Shown here in pieces: positions 52,995 through 61,871 of a stretch of 64,000 nt of DNA (within the stretch, counting starts at the first letter, position 1; every line of letters starts with the position of its first letter). Source of the stretch: PALSA-1006 sp963733265 (GTDB lineage: Bacteria; Pseudomonadota; Gammaproteobacteria; Burkholderiales; Gallionellaceae); the NCBI GenBank assembly GCA_963733265.1, contig CAVTCF010000001.1:1674001-1738000 (forward strand). The letters are read 5' to 3'. The notes below the pieces were generated by a model, which was not told where the DNA came from, searched no databases, and worked only from the letters and a program-made list of their open reading frames with translations. The position numbers and the translations under genes were made by a program.

Positions 52995-53021
52995 GAATTA
53001 GTTTAAGTCTAAAGCTAATTC
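52995..53021. other. Hairpin in the intergenic region left of the IS element
   Basis: GAATTAG-TTTA pairs with TAAA-G-CTAATTC around loop AGTC with one bulged base. The surrounding gap, 52835-53101, is AT-rich, must hold the promoter of the Ala/Lys-rich gene, and has no coding potential that I see. Confidence 0.4.
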
Positions 53022-53109
53022 AACATTTATTACGGGCGACAATGAATGTTACTTGACGCTATCATCCAAGTTAGCGCAGTAATCGGCCCTGTGCCGCAAA
53101 TCGCGCCGA

Positions 53110-53330
53110 AGAAACACGCCGATCACCGAACGTGGCATAGTGGAATGCGGTGCTGCGGAAGACCGGAATAGCAATGGTGCATATTGCCCGAAGGTTAGCG
53201 TGGTCATGGGTGACGTCATCGACATTGGTGAATCGGCTTGGCGTTATAGGGACGCCGAGCCCTTATCCCGTTTAAGAGAGTGAGCTGGACGACGTACCCG
53301 ATGCAGCACCACATTCCAAAACGAATGATG
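53110..53330 (+). ncRNA. Candidate IS110 bridge-RNA region
   Basis: IS110-group elements encode a bridge RNA in the left non-coding end that guides donor and target choice by the recombinase. Here the region holds two clear hairpins: GCAAT/ATTGC around GGTGCAT (53171-53187) and a 10-bp stem GGCTTGGCGT/ACGCCGAGCC around TATAGGG (53235-53261). Downstream of the second, TTAAGAGAG (53272-53280) repeats exactly at the right element border (54739-54747), which could be a guide sequence. Boundaries are guesses. Confidence 0.45.
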
Positions 53331-53339
53331 GAGATAATC

Positions 53340-54701
53340 ATGGTGCAACGCAAGCAAAAAATCAGTATCAAAGCCAGCAAATCCAGAGAAGCATTGACGA
53401 TCACCCACCCCAATGCGGCTGGAATCGATATCGGCAGCTCTTCCCATTATGTATCTGTACCGCCAGACAGGGACGATGAACCTGTCCGGGAATTCCCAAG
53501 CTTTACGGTTGACCTCAACGCCTTGGCCGATTGGCTCGACGCTTGCCGGGTCGACACGGTCGCGATGGAGTCTACGGGCGTGTACTGGATACCCTTGTTC
53601 GAGCTTCTGGAGTCGCGCGGCTTCAAAGTGTTTCTGGTCAACGCGCGCCATGTCAAAAATGTCTCGGGCCGCAAATCCGACGTACTGGACTGCCAATGGC
53701 TGCAGCAGCTCATGACCTACGGCTTGCTTCGCGGCGCGTTTCGTCCGACGGATGCAGTGTGCGTACTGCGCGCGCTGTGGCGTCAGCGCGGGATACTTTT
53801 GAGAAATCAGGGTACACATGTGCAACGCATGCAAAAGGCGCTCACGCAGATGAATATCCAGCTCACCAACGTCATCTCGGATGTGGTTGGCGAAACGGGG
53901 CAGAAGATTCTGCGCGCCATAGTCGCCGGCGAGCGCGACGGTCAAGTGCTGGCCGCGATGAAGAATGCGCGCATTCGCGCCACCGCTGATGAGATCGCAA
54001 AAAGCCTGCAAGGCAACTGGCGCGCCGAGCATCTGTTTGCGCTCAAGCAGGCGCTGGATATGTTCGATTTCATCGGCACACAGTTAACCGAGTGCGACAG
54101 AGAGATTGAGGCGCAATTGCAAACCCTGCAAGCTCATGACGGAGAACCGGCAAAGGGAAAAAAGCGTGGCCGCACCCGCAATGCGCCGAAGTTTGATCTG
54201 CGCACGCAGTTGTTCAGGATGTGCGGAGTTGATCTTACGCGCATCGACGGCATTGATGTCACCACCGCGCTCGCGGTAATCTCCGAGACGGGAGCAGACA
54301 TGTCTCGCTTCCCCACGGCAGGGCACTTCGCGAGTTGGCTGGGACTGTGTCCGGGTACCAAGATTACCGGGGGCAAAGTGATGAGCGGGAAAACCAAGCG
54401 TGTGGCAAACCGGGCGGCTCAAGCATTGAGATTGGCCGCTGCCGCATTGCGTAGCAGTCAATCAGCACTCGGCGCGTATTTCCGCAGAATGTGCGGGCGC
54501 ATGGACAAGCCCAAAGCCGTAACTGCCGCCGCGCACAAACTGGCGCGCCTGATCTACACCATGCTCACCAAGGGCGAGGAATACACCGATCAAGGACAGG
54601 ACTACTACGAAGAACGCTATCGTGAAAGAGTGCTGCGGCAACTGGCACTGCGTGCTGAAAAAATGGGTATGAAACTCGTCGCCAGTGAACAACCCGCTTA
54701 A
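53340..54701 (+). CDS. IS110-family transposase (DEDD recombinase)
   Basis: About 453 residues from ATG 53340, with GGAG eight bases upstream; the frame is open further up but without support. The N-terminal RuvC-like DEDD domain has Asp30 in AGIDIGSS, Glu77 in AMESTGVYWIP, and Asp114/Asp117 in GRKSDVLDCQWLQ. The C-terminal Tnp domain has GFTG-like region ending SWLGLCPGTKITGGKVMSGKTK, where Ser349 is the likely catalytic serine. Length is normal and no frameshift is seen, so it appears intact. The enzyme would cut and join DNA with a bridge RNA from the element's non-coding end. Base composition is more GC-rich than the flanks. Confidence 0.93.
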   Translation: MVQRKQKISIKASKSREALTITHPNAAGIDIGSSSHYVSVPPDRDDEPVREFPSFTVDLNALADWLDACRVDTVAMESTGVYWIPLFELLESRGFKVFLVNARHVKNVSGRKSDVLDCQWLQQLMTYGLLRGAFRPTDAVCVLRALWRQRGILLRNQGTHVQRMQKALTQMNIQLTNVISDVVGETGQKILRAIVAGERDGQVLAAMKNARIRATADEIAKSLQGNWRAEHLFALKQALDMFDFIGTQLTECDREIEAQLQTLQAHDGEPAKGKKRGRTRNAPKFDLRTQLFRMCGVDLTRIDGIDVTTALAVISETGADMSRFPTAGHFASWLGLCPGTKITGGKVMSGKTKRVANRAAQALRLAAAALRSSQSALGAYFRRMCGRMDKPKAVTAAAHKLARLIYTMLTKGEEYTDQGQDYYEERYRERVLRQLALRAEKMGMKLVASEQPA

Positions 54702-54829
54702 TTCCACTTTTTACAATCAATAGGTTGGGAGGTGTTTCTTAAGAGAGCAGGATGCGAGTTCTGAATTTTGCCGGTTCGGCATACGATTATCTGGTTGAAT
54801 TCGTTATATGAAAACAGAGAGGATTAGCT

Positions 54830-54973
54830 TTGAAGAATGCATTTATTACAATGTTTTTGGCGCTAGGCGTGTTTGTGATGGGTTCTGTATTTGCCTACGA
54901 CGGAAGTAAACATAATCAATCCAAGTCGGGTATTAACAAGCCTCCCGTACTTCAGTCATCCACGACGAAGTAA
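54830..54973 (+). CDS. Small exported peptide (47 residues)
   Basis: A short gene starting with TTG at 54830, eight bases after GAGAGGA. It encodes MKNAFITMFLALGVFVMGSV and then FAYDGSKHNQ, with a signal-peptide-like core and a plausible Ala-x cleavage (FAY), and a polar tail rich in Ser, Lys, Asn and Thr (17 residues after PPV). ATG at 54851 is the other start. I do not recognise a family. It is near the IS right end and upstream of pntAB. It could be a lipoprotein-like fragment, but no cysteine is present. Confidence 0.45.
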   Translation: MKNAFITMFLALGVFVMGSVFAYDGSKHNQSKSGINKPPVLQSSTTK

Positions 54974-55020
54974 GAATATAATTGTCATTTCAAAGGGTTA
55001 ATAACCAAGTTTGGTTTTGC

Positions 55021-55050
55021 AGGCAATGTTTGTATTGCCTCGTATATAAT
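55021..55050 (+). promoter_or_regulatory. Palindrome and -10 element upstream of pntA
   Basis: AGGCAAT at 55021-55027 and ATTGCCT at 55034-55040 form a 7-bp inverted repeat with a six-base centre. A consensus TATAAT lies at 55045-55050. No good -35 is seen because the palindrome occupies its place, so a regulator may bind there and either activate or block pntAB transcription. Confidence 0.45.
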
Positions 55051-55121
55051 CTTGCGGGAAAAATTGATAGTGAGCAGTAATTCAGGAAGTTTTTAAAGTT
55101 GTTTTCAAGAGGAGAAGTATT

Positions 55122-56702
55122 ATGCGTATTGGAATTCCTGCGGAGACGCTCGTCGGGGAGAAGCGCGTTGCCACCGTGCCGGATGTTGTTGAAAAACTCA
55201 TCAAGTTGGGATTTACGGTTTCAATTCAATCAGGTGCCGGAGATGCGGCAAATTTTAGTGACGAATCATATCGAGCCGTCGGCGCCACAATAGTTGATGG
55301 CGCTGCACCACTTTGGGCTGAGTCAGACATCGTTTTCAAGGTAAGCGTGCCGACGTCGGAAGAAGTTAATCTGCTGCGCGAAGGCGGCAATTTGATTGGC
55401 TTCATCTGGCCTGCGCAAAATCCGGAATTGTTACAACAACTGGCGGCCAAAAAGGCAACCGTGCTGGCTATCGACTGTCTGCCGCGCATGTTGAGCCGCG
55501 CCCAGAAGATGGACGCGCTAACCTCTCAGGCAGGCGTAGCCGGTTACCGGGCAGTTATCGAGGCTGCCAATGTCTTTGGTCGCTTTTTCAACGGACAGAT
55601 CACGGCTGCGGGCAAAGTTCCGCCAGCCAAAGTCTTCATCGCCGGTGCGGGCGTAGCGGGCTTGGCAGCTATCGGCACCGCAGCAGGTTTGGGCGCCATC
55701 GTGCGCGCCAATGACACGCGTGCCGAAGTGGCCGACCAGGTCAAATCTCTGGGCGGCGAATTCGTGAAGGTAGAATATGAGGAAGAAGGCGGCGGCGGCG
55801 GTGGCTACGCCAAGGTGATGAGCGAGGGCTTCCAACAGGCTCAGCGCGAGATGTATGCCAAGCAGGCAAGGGAAGTGGACATCATCATCACGACCGCATT
55901 GATCCCGGGTAAGCCAGCGCCCAGACTGATTACCGCCGAGATGGTGAAGAGCATGAAGCCGGGCAGTGTCATCGTTGACATGGCGGCTGAACGCGGTGGT
56001 AATTGTGAACTGACTGAGCCGGGCCAGGCCGTGGTCAAGCATGGCGTGACCATCGTCGGTTACACCGATCTGAATAGTCGTCTGGCCAAGCAGTCTTCCA
56101 CCCTGTATGGAACCAATCTTTTCCGCCTGACCGAAGAGTTGTGCAAGACCAAGGACGGCATCATCAATGTCAATATGGAAGACGATGCCATTCGCGGCCT
56201 GACAGTGATTAAAGACGGTGTGGTAACCTGGCCTGCGCCAGCGCCAAAACTGCCGCCGGCAGCGGCTAAACCGGCTGCTGCCAAGCCAGTTGCAGCTCCG
56301 TCTGCACACGGTCATGGCGGTGGCGGTGCGCCGGCTTCAGCCGGAAAAACTGCCGTGATCTTCGGCGTTGCGGCGCTGTTATTTCTTTTCGTTGGTGCCT
56401 ATGCACCGGCTGCGTTCCTTGCTCACCTCACTGTCTTCGTGCTCGCTTGTTTCGTTGGCTACATGGTCGTGTGGAATGTTACGCCTGCCTTGCACACACC
56501 GTTGATGAGCGTCACCAACGCGATCAGCAGCATCATCGCCATCGGCGCGCTGGTACAAATCGCTCCGCCGTTGACAGGAGGCGAAGCCAGACCCGAAGAT
56601 TTAATACGCTGGTTGGCGGTAGCGGGTATTGCACTTACTACTATCAACATGTTTGGCGGATTCGCCGTGACCCGACGCATGCTGTCGATGTTTAGAAAAT
56701 AA
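55122..56702 (+). CDS. pntA: NAD(P) transhydrogenase subunit alpha (fused PntA)
   Basis: A 526-residue PntA, close to E. coli (510), carrying both the cytoplasmic NAD(H)-binding part and the membrane part; in some relatives these are separate proteins. Domain I (residues ~1-380) includes MRIGIPAETLVGEKRVA at the start, GVAGLAAIGTAAGLGA as nucleotide-binding loop and the EEGGGGGGYAKVMSEGF mobile-loop region. An Ala/Pro/Gly/His-rich linker (about 375-405) leads to four helices (about 406-520). With PntB it couples hydride transfer from NADH to NADP+ with proton entry, supplying NADPH. AGAGGAGAAG precedes the ATG; pntB starts 11 bases after the stop. Confidence 0.95.
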   Translation: MRIGIPAETLVGEKRVATVPDVVEKLIKLGFTVSIQSGAGDAANFSDESYRAVGATIVDGAAPLWAESDIVFKVSVPTSEEVNLLREGGNLIGFIWPAQNPELLQQLAAKKATVLAIDCLPRMLSRAQKMDALTSQAGVAGYRAVIEAANVFGRFFNGQITAAGKVPPAKVFIAGAGVAGLAAIGTAAGLGAIVRANDTRAEVADQVKSLGGEFVKVEYEEEGGGGGGYAKVMSEGFQQAQREMYAKQAREVDIIITTALIPGKPAPRLITAEMVKSMKPGSVIVDMAAERGGNCELTEPGQAVVKHGVTIVGYTDLNSRLAKQSSTLYGTNLFRLTEELCKTKDGIINVNMEDDAIRGLTVIKDGVVTWPAPAPKLPPAAAKPAAAKPVAAPSAHGHGGGGAPASAGKTAVIFGVAALLFLFVGAYAPAAFLAHLTVFVLACFVGYMVVWNVTPALHTPLMSVTNAISSIIAIGALVQIAPPLTGGEARPEDLIRWLAVAGIALTTINMFGGFAVTRRMLSMFRK

Positions 56703-56713
56703 GGTAGATAATT

Positions 56714-58129
56714 ATGTCTTCAAGCTTGACAACTGTTGCGTATATCAGCGCGATTATTCTGTTTATCCTTAGCCTTGGCGGGCTCTCCAATCCGGAGACT
56801 TCACGGCGCGGGAATGTTTACGGCATTATCGGTATGGCCATCGCCGTGCTGGCGACGATTTTTGGCACACGGGTTTTGCCTGCCGGTCTTCCCTGGATCA
56901 TCGGGGCCATGGCCGTGGGCGGCTCAATCGGGCTTTACGCTGCGCGCAAAGTGCAGATGACGCAGATGCCTGAATTGGTCGCGATTATGCACAGCCTGGT
57001 CGGTCTTGCCGCCGCGCTGGTAGGCTATGCGAATTACATCGACCCGGGTGCCGCATTTCAATTAAGCAGCACCGAAAAGTCCATACACGAGATAGAAATT
57101 TATGTCGGGATACTGATCGGTGTTGTGACATTTTCCGGCTCTCTCATCGCTTTTGGCAAGCTGGCTGGAAAGATTGGCGGCAAACCATTGCTATTACCCG
57201 GACGTCACTTCTTGAATCTGCTTGGATTGCTAGTCGTCATTTTCTTCGGATGGCAGTTTCTGCATTCGGAATCAGTCAGTTCAGGACTGGTTGGGCTGAC
57301 TGTGATGACCGTTATTTCCTTGCTATTTGGTATCCACATGGTGATGGCTATCGGCGGTGCTGACATGCCAGTGGTGGTATCCATGCTGAACAGTTATTCC
57401 GGTTGGGCTGCTGCTGCAACCGGTTTCATGCTGAACAACGACTTGCTGATTGTCACCGGCGCACTGGTGGGGTCAAGCGGTGCGATCCTGTCCTATATTA
57501 TGTGCCGTGCGATGAATCGCAACTTTATCAGTGTGATTGCGGGGGGCTTCGGCACCGGCGGTGGCAAGCCTGCGGCCAAAGGTGATGCACAACCTGCCGG
57601 CGAGACTGTGTCTATCAGTTCAACTGAAACTGCAGAACTTCTTCGTGAAGCCAAGAATGTGATCATCGTGCCGGGGTACGGTATGGCGGTGGCTCAGGCT
57701 CAGCACACAGTGTATGAGATCACAAAAACTCTGCGCGAAAAAGGCGTTAACGTACGTTTTGGTATTCACCCGGTTGCTGGACGTATGCCGGGCCATATGA
57801 ACGTGCTCTTGGCCGAAGCAAAGGTTCCTTACGACATCGTGATGGAAATGGATGAAATCAACGCAGACTTTCCCGATACCGATGTTGCCATGGTGATCGG
57901 TGCCAATGACATTGTGAATCCTGCGGCGCAAGAAGATCCAACTAGTCCTATTGCCGGTATGCCGGTATTGGAAGTGTGGAAGGCAAAGACTTCCATCGTG
58001 ATGAAACGCAGTATGGCCACCGGTTATGCGGGCGTGGACAATCCTCTTTTCTACAAAGAGAATAACCGCATGTTATTCGGCGATGCGAAGAAGATGCTGG
58101 ACGAAGTGTTAGTTGCATTGAAGAGCTAG
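56714..58129 (+). CDS. pntB: NAD(P) transhydrogenase subunit beta
   Basis: A 471-residue PntB (E. coli 462). About nine membrane helices cover residues 5-265, with PELVAIMHSLVGLAAALVGYA and GADMPVVVSMLNSYSGWAAAATGFML as typical segments. The NADP(H)-binding domain III (about 285-471) has VIIVPGYGMAVAQAQHTVYEI, FGIHPVAGRMPGHMNVLLAEA and VIGANDIVNPAAQEDPTSPI, with VMKRSMATGYAGVDNPLFY near the end. It pairs with PntA, 11 bases upstream, to form the proton-translocating enzyme of the inner membrane. Standard order and length. Confidence 0.96.
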   Translation: MSSSLTTVAYISAIILFILSLGGLSNPETSRRGNVYGIIGMAIAVLATIFGTRVLPAGLPWIIGAMAVGGSIGLYAARKVQMTQMPELVAIMHSLVGLAAALVGYANYIDPGAAFQLSSTEKSIHEIEIYVGILIGVVTFSGSLIAFGKLAGKIGGKPLLLPGRHFLNLLGLLVVIFFGWQFLHSESVSSGLVGLTVMTVISLLFGIHMVMAIGGADMPVVVSMLNSYSGWAAAATGFMLNNDLLIVTGALVGSSGAILSYIMCRAMNRNFISVIAGGFGTGGGKPAAKGDAQPAGETVSISSTETAELLREAKNVIIVPGYGMAVAQAQHTVYEITKTLREKGVNVRFGIHPVAGRMPGHMNVLLAEAKVPYDIVMEMDEINADFPDTDVAMVIGANDIVNPAAQEDPTSPIAGMPVLEVWKAKTSIVMKRSMATGYAGVDNPLFYKENNRMLFGDAKKMLDEVLVALKS

Positions 58130-58260
58130 ACTTTTATGGTGAGTATACCTTTGCACCATTAGTGAATATATTTGCGTTCGTAGTTGAGAAAATTTCTGGC
58201 GAAATTAATTACGAACCTCAGCACTTGGAGTGAAAGGTGAAATGAGAAGAGCCGGGGAAA

Positions 58261-58310
58261 GGGGTTTTAAGAGTGAAGTGGCAATCCACGGGGGATTACC
58301 CTTAAACTCC
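58261..58310 (+). promoter_or_regulatory. Structured leader before the MASE1/GGDEF/EAL gene
   Basis: GGGGTTTTAAG (58261-58271) pairs with CTTAAACTCC (58301-58310), with one G-U pair and one bulge, enclosing the small hairpin GTGG-CAAT-CCAC (58278-58289). The leader lies 27 bases before the coding start. I do not recognise a known riboswitch; a c-di-GMP riboswitch consensus was looked for and not found. The rest of the 58130-58336 gap shows nothing else convincing. Confidence 0.35.
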
Positions 58311-58336
58311 GCTCCTTCAACGAAACCAGCTAAGGG

Positions 58337-61300
58337 ATGCCCCGATTGAATAACCAATATCTTCAAAGAGATTGGGTGAGAGCCAGCTTGCTGGCTCTCG
58401 TTTATTTTGTCACTGCCAAGATCGGGCTTTCCCTTCCGTTACTGGAACATTCGGTGACGGTGTTCTGGCCTCCCTCTGGAATCGCCCTCGCCGCGTTAAT
58501 GTTGTATGGTTACCGCCTTTGGCCGGGCGTGTTCTTTGGTGTGCTCTGTGTCTATTGGTTTTCCGGTTGGCCGTTATTGCCAGTTTTCGGTATAGCAACC
58601 GGGGCTACGCTTGAAGCGCTCTTGGGCGCTTATCTATTAAATCGACTTCAGGATTTCTCGGTTAATTTGACCGAGTCCAAGGATATTCTTCGTCTGATAT
58701 GGCGTGGTGCGGTTATCAGCACGCTTGCAGGTGCTGTCATCGGTACGCTGTGTTTGATATGGGCCGGTGGGATCAAGTGGACGCAATATGCACAGACTAT
58801 GTTGTTCTGGTGGATGGGGGATGCGCTGGGAGTCGTGTTATTTACGCCGATTTTGATCGCGTTTCTGGCGCATCGTCCTTTTGCGTGGACATCAGCGTAT
58901 CGCAGAGAAGCAGTATTGATGTTCACTATTCTTCTGGTGATGTGTTGCCTGATATTCACCGATATTGGCAAAGAATTGTTCGGAATGCAATTCAGGGTAT
59001 TTGTGCTGCTGCCGATGATCGTGTGGGCAGCCCTCAGTTTTAATTCGCGTACTGTTGGAGTGGTACTGCTGATATTTTCATTTGCATCTCTGTTCAGCGC
59101 TGTGAGCGGGCAAGGCTATTTCGGGATTAGTTCCCTGTCCAACGTGGTTGACCTTTGGGGTTTCCTTATTATTTTGGGGATACTTGGGGTGACGCTTTCT
59201 GCGGCCAATTATCACCGTAATCGCGCCCATTTTAATCTTGAGCGCAGCGAGAATAGTTTGAAACGCGCGCAACATGTTTCCAAGACTGGCAGTTGGGAAT
59301 TGGACATTGTCAAAAACAAGCTTAAATGGTCGGAAGAGACCTACCGGATATTTGGTATGGATAAAGATTCGCCATTGTCGCTTGAAATATTTTTCAAATG
59401 CATTTTTCCGGACGATGTCGGTAAAGTAGCCGCTGCCTGGGAAGCGGCACTGCACGGAGAGTCTTATAACATCGAACACCGCATTCTTGTACAGGGTGAG
59501 ATCAAATGGGTGCGTGAGCAGGCCGAATTGGATTTTGAAGCCAATGATACTGCGGTATTTGCTTTGGGAACGGTAGCCGATATCAGCGAGGGCAAGCAGG
59601 CTGAAGCGGCACTGATAGAAAGCCGACTGAGCCAACAGGCTATCATTGATACAGCCTTGGACGCGGTGATTCAGATGGATGAGAAGGGGGTAATAAAGGG
59701 CTGGAATGCACAGGCCACCAGGATGTTTGGCTGGAAACAGGAAGAGGCTATCGGACGTTTGTGGCAAGAAACAATTTTCGCACAATATTCTCCGGGCACA
59801 GATCAAAACGAATTGTTGCGTGTATTGTCGGGCGGGGAGTCAGAAAAACTGAAGTCCAGATTTGAAATTGAAGGAATGCACCGTGATGGACATCCTCTGA
59901 CTATCGAATTATCAGTTACTCAATTTAAGATAGATGGCAAGACCACTTGTAGTGCTTTTATCCGTGATGTTACGCAACGCAAGCAAGAAGAAGATCAGCT
60001 ACGCTTGGCGGCCAAGGTATTTGAAAGCACCAATGAAGCTATCCTGGTCACTGATGCCAATAATAATATTCTGGCAGTGAATGACGCATTCACGGACATG
60101 ACAGGCTACACCTTTGACGAAGTTAGAGGGCGAAATCCCCGGTTACTTGCATCCGGTGAGCATGATGCGGAATTTTTTAGAAAAATGTGGAAGTCGATTA
60201 ATAAACTGGGTAGCTGGCAAGGTGAAATCATCGACAAAAATAAATCCGGGAGGAATTTTTATAAACACTTGTCGATCAATACGGTGAGAAATGGACAAGA
60301 CATTGTCACCCACTATGTATCGATATCCAGCGACATTTCCGCGCGAAAAGAATACGACAAAAATGTTCATTCTCTTGCCTATTACGATGTGTTGACCGGG
60401 TTACCAAACCGGACATTGTTACGTGACCGGCTGGGGCAATTGATCGTCACTTCGCACCGCGATAAAACCCAATTCGCATTATTGTTTCTGGATTTGGATC
60501 GCTTCAAATACATCAATGATTCGATGGGACATTCGGTAGGGGATAAATTATTGCAATCGGTTGCAATTCGCCTGCAGGAGTGTGTAAGAGAAGGCGATAC
60601 GGTCTCTCGTATCGGGGGCGATGAATTCGTTTTACTGCTTCGGGAAATTGACGAGCACGGCGTGTCTTTGGTCGCGGATAAGTTGCTTAAAAGCCTGGCT
60701 ACCCCGTTTAACCTCAACGGTCAGGAAATTTCAACTTACGCCAGTATCGGCATTGCGCTCTATCCGCTGCATGCCAGCGATTCGGATGTATTAATGAAAA
60801 ATGCCGATGCGGCAATGTATAACGCAAAAGAAAATGGGCGCAACAACTACAAATTTTTTAAGCCGGAAATGAATTTCCGGGCGAATCAGGTTTTCCTGAT
60901 GGAAAAAGACATGCGTGTGGCATTGGATCAAGATCAGTTTATGCTGGTCTACCAGCCGCAAGTGGATTTGGCTTCGGGAGAAGTCTGCGGGGCGGAGGCA
61001 TTGATACGCTGGAAGCACCCGGAGAAAGGACTCGTTCCTCCTGTTGACTTTATTCCGGTTGCAGAAGAGACAGGGCAGATCGTGCAGATCGGCGAATGGG
61101 TATTGCGCACCGCCTGTTGGCGGTTTGCAACGTGGCAGAAACAGGGTTTGCCGCATATTCCTGTAGCAGTTAATTTGTCGATAAGACAATTGCGACAACC
61201 CAATTTGGCTGAAGTGGTGGAGTCTGTGTTGAAAGAAACAGGTCTGGAGCCCAAATATCTGGAATTGGAAATCACCGAGGGTATTATGATGGGAGATCCC

Positions 61301-61666
61301 AAAGCTGCCATGGAATTTTTGGCTCGCATGCGCAAGCTGGGTGTGCAAATGTCCATCGACGATTTCGGTACCGGTTTTTCCAGCCTGAGTTATCTAAAAA
61401 ATCTGCCGGTGAACAAGCTGAAAATTGACCAGTCATTTGTACGCGATATCGATACCGATCAGAGCGATGCCGCGATCATCCGTTCCATCATCAGTCTCGG
61501 TCACCGGCTTGAAATGAGCGTGATTGCAGAAGGTGTTGAAACGCTGGAACAGCTAGATTTTCTGCGATTGCGTGGTTGTGATGAAGTTCAGGGTTACTAT
61601 TTTAGTCGCCCGCTTGCGGCTGATGATTTCTTCAAGTTTGTCTGTAGTAATCCCAGGTTGGAATAA
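58337..61666 (+). CDS. MASE1-PAS-GGDEF-EAL c-di-GMP signalling protein
   Basis: 1109 residues. An N-terminal MASE1 membrane sensor (about residues 12-305, eight helices, with FWPPSGIALAALMLYGYRLWPGV typical) is followed by three PAS/PAC units (about 310-690; for example LKRAQHVSKTGSWELDIV and FTDMTGYTFDEVRGRNPRLL), a GGDEF domain with GGDEF at 760-764 and REGD inhibitory site before it, and an EAL domain with GAEALIRW (Glu887-Leu889) and DDFGTGFSSLSYL. Both cyclase and phosphodiesterase motifs are intact, so either activity may dominate. A TTG at 58346, better spaced from AAGGG at 58332-58336, is an alternative start. Confidence 0.9.
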   Translation: MPRLNNQYLQRDWVRASLLALVYFVTAKIGLSLPLLEHSVTVFWPPSGIALAALMLYGYRLWPGVFFGVLCVYWFSGWPLLPVFGIATGATLEALLGAYLLNRLQDFSVNLTESKDILRLIWRGAVISTLAGAVIGTLCLIWAGGIKWTQYAQTMLFWWMGDALGVVLFTPILIAFLAHRPFAWTSAYRREAVLMFTILLVMCCLIFTDIGKELFGMQFRVFVLLPMIVWAALSFNSRTVGVVLLIFSFASLFSAVSGQGYFGISSLSNVVDLWGFLIILGILGVTLSAANYHRNRAHFNLERSENSLKRAQHVSKTGSWELDIVKNKLKWSEETYRIFGMDKDSPLSLEIFFKCIFPDDVGKVAAAWEAALHGESYNIEHRILVQGEIKWVREQAELDFEANDTAVFALGTVADISEGKQAEAALIESRLSQQAIIDTALDAVIQMDEKGVIKGWNAQATRMFGWKQEEAIGRLWQETIFAQYSPGTDQNELLRVLSGGESEKLKSRFEIEGMHRDGHPLTIELSVTQFKIDGKTTCSAFIRDVTQRKQEEDQLRLAAKVFESTNEAILVTDANNNILAVNDAFTDMTGYTFDEVRGRNPRLLASGEHDAEFFRKMWKSINKLGSWQGEIIDKNKSGRNFYKHLSINTVRNGQDIVTHYVSISSDISARKEYDKNVHSLAYYDVLTGLPNRTLLRDRLGQLIVTSHRDKTQFALLFLDLDRFKYINDSMGHSVGDKLLQSVAIRLQECVREGDTVSRIGGDEFVLLLREIDEHGVSLVADKLLKSLATPFNLNGQEISTYASIGIALYPLHASDSDVLMKNADAAMYNAKENGRNNYKFFKPEMNFRANQVFLMEKDMRVALDQDQFMLVYQPQVDLASGEVCGAEALIRWKHPEKGLVPPVDFIPVAEETGQIVQIGEWVLRTACWRFATWQKQGLPHIPVAVNLSIRQLRQPNLAEVVESVLKETGLEPKYLELEITEGIMMGDPKAAMEFLARMRKLGVQMSIDDFGTGFSSLSYLKNLPVNKLKIDQSFVRDIDTDQSDAAIIRSIISLGHRLEMSVIAEGVETLEQLDFLRLRGCDEVQGYYFSRPLAADDFFKFVCSNPRLE

Positions 61667-61871
61667 TTCCACTCTTTACAGGCGCACCGTGATATAAGTC
61701 GAACCTGTGAGTTGTGTTCGGTGTCGCACATATAGTCAGTTAATGATTGTGTAAATTTCACAGCAGTCGGAATTCATCAGGAGTTCAGTAAAACAGCTTT
61801 TACGTTGTTTATTTTTTCCTACCGTATTCCCTTGCCATAGAGATATATATGATCGAAATTAATTAATTTGT

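Larger units (their letters stand above)
53102..54743 (+). mobile_element. IS110-family insertion sequence (ends approximate)
   Basis: The transposase gene is flanked by a 238-base structured left non-coding part and a ~40-base right part. A 9-bp inverted pair, AAGAAACAC at 53109-53117 and GTGTTTCTT at 54732-54740, marks subterminal repeats. I set ends 7 bases outside the left repeat and 3 outside the right, as reported for IS1111-type elements; the real ends could differ by tens of bases. IS110 elements make no target duplication, so none was sought. It splits the gap between the Ala/Lys-rich gene and the pntAB region and breaks no gene. Confidence 0.75.

Noticed and set aside
53244..54032. 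Long minus-strand open frame opposite the IS110 transposase
   Set aside because: It is the antisense shadow of a GC-rich gene; no family features, no RBS, and the plus-strand transposase has all catalytic residues.
55518..56315. 265-codon minus-strand frame opposite pntA
   Set aside because: Overlaps the conserved PntA coding region completely and shows no recognisable domain.
58130..58336. Possible c-di-GMP (GEMM) riboswitch before the GGDEF/EAL gene
   Set aside because: The conserved GEMM core bases and the tetraloop-receptor arrangement are not present; only a generic stem was found.
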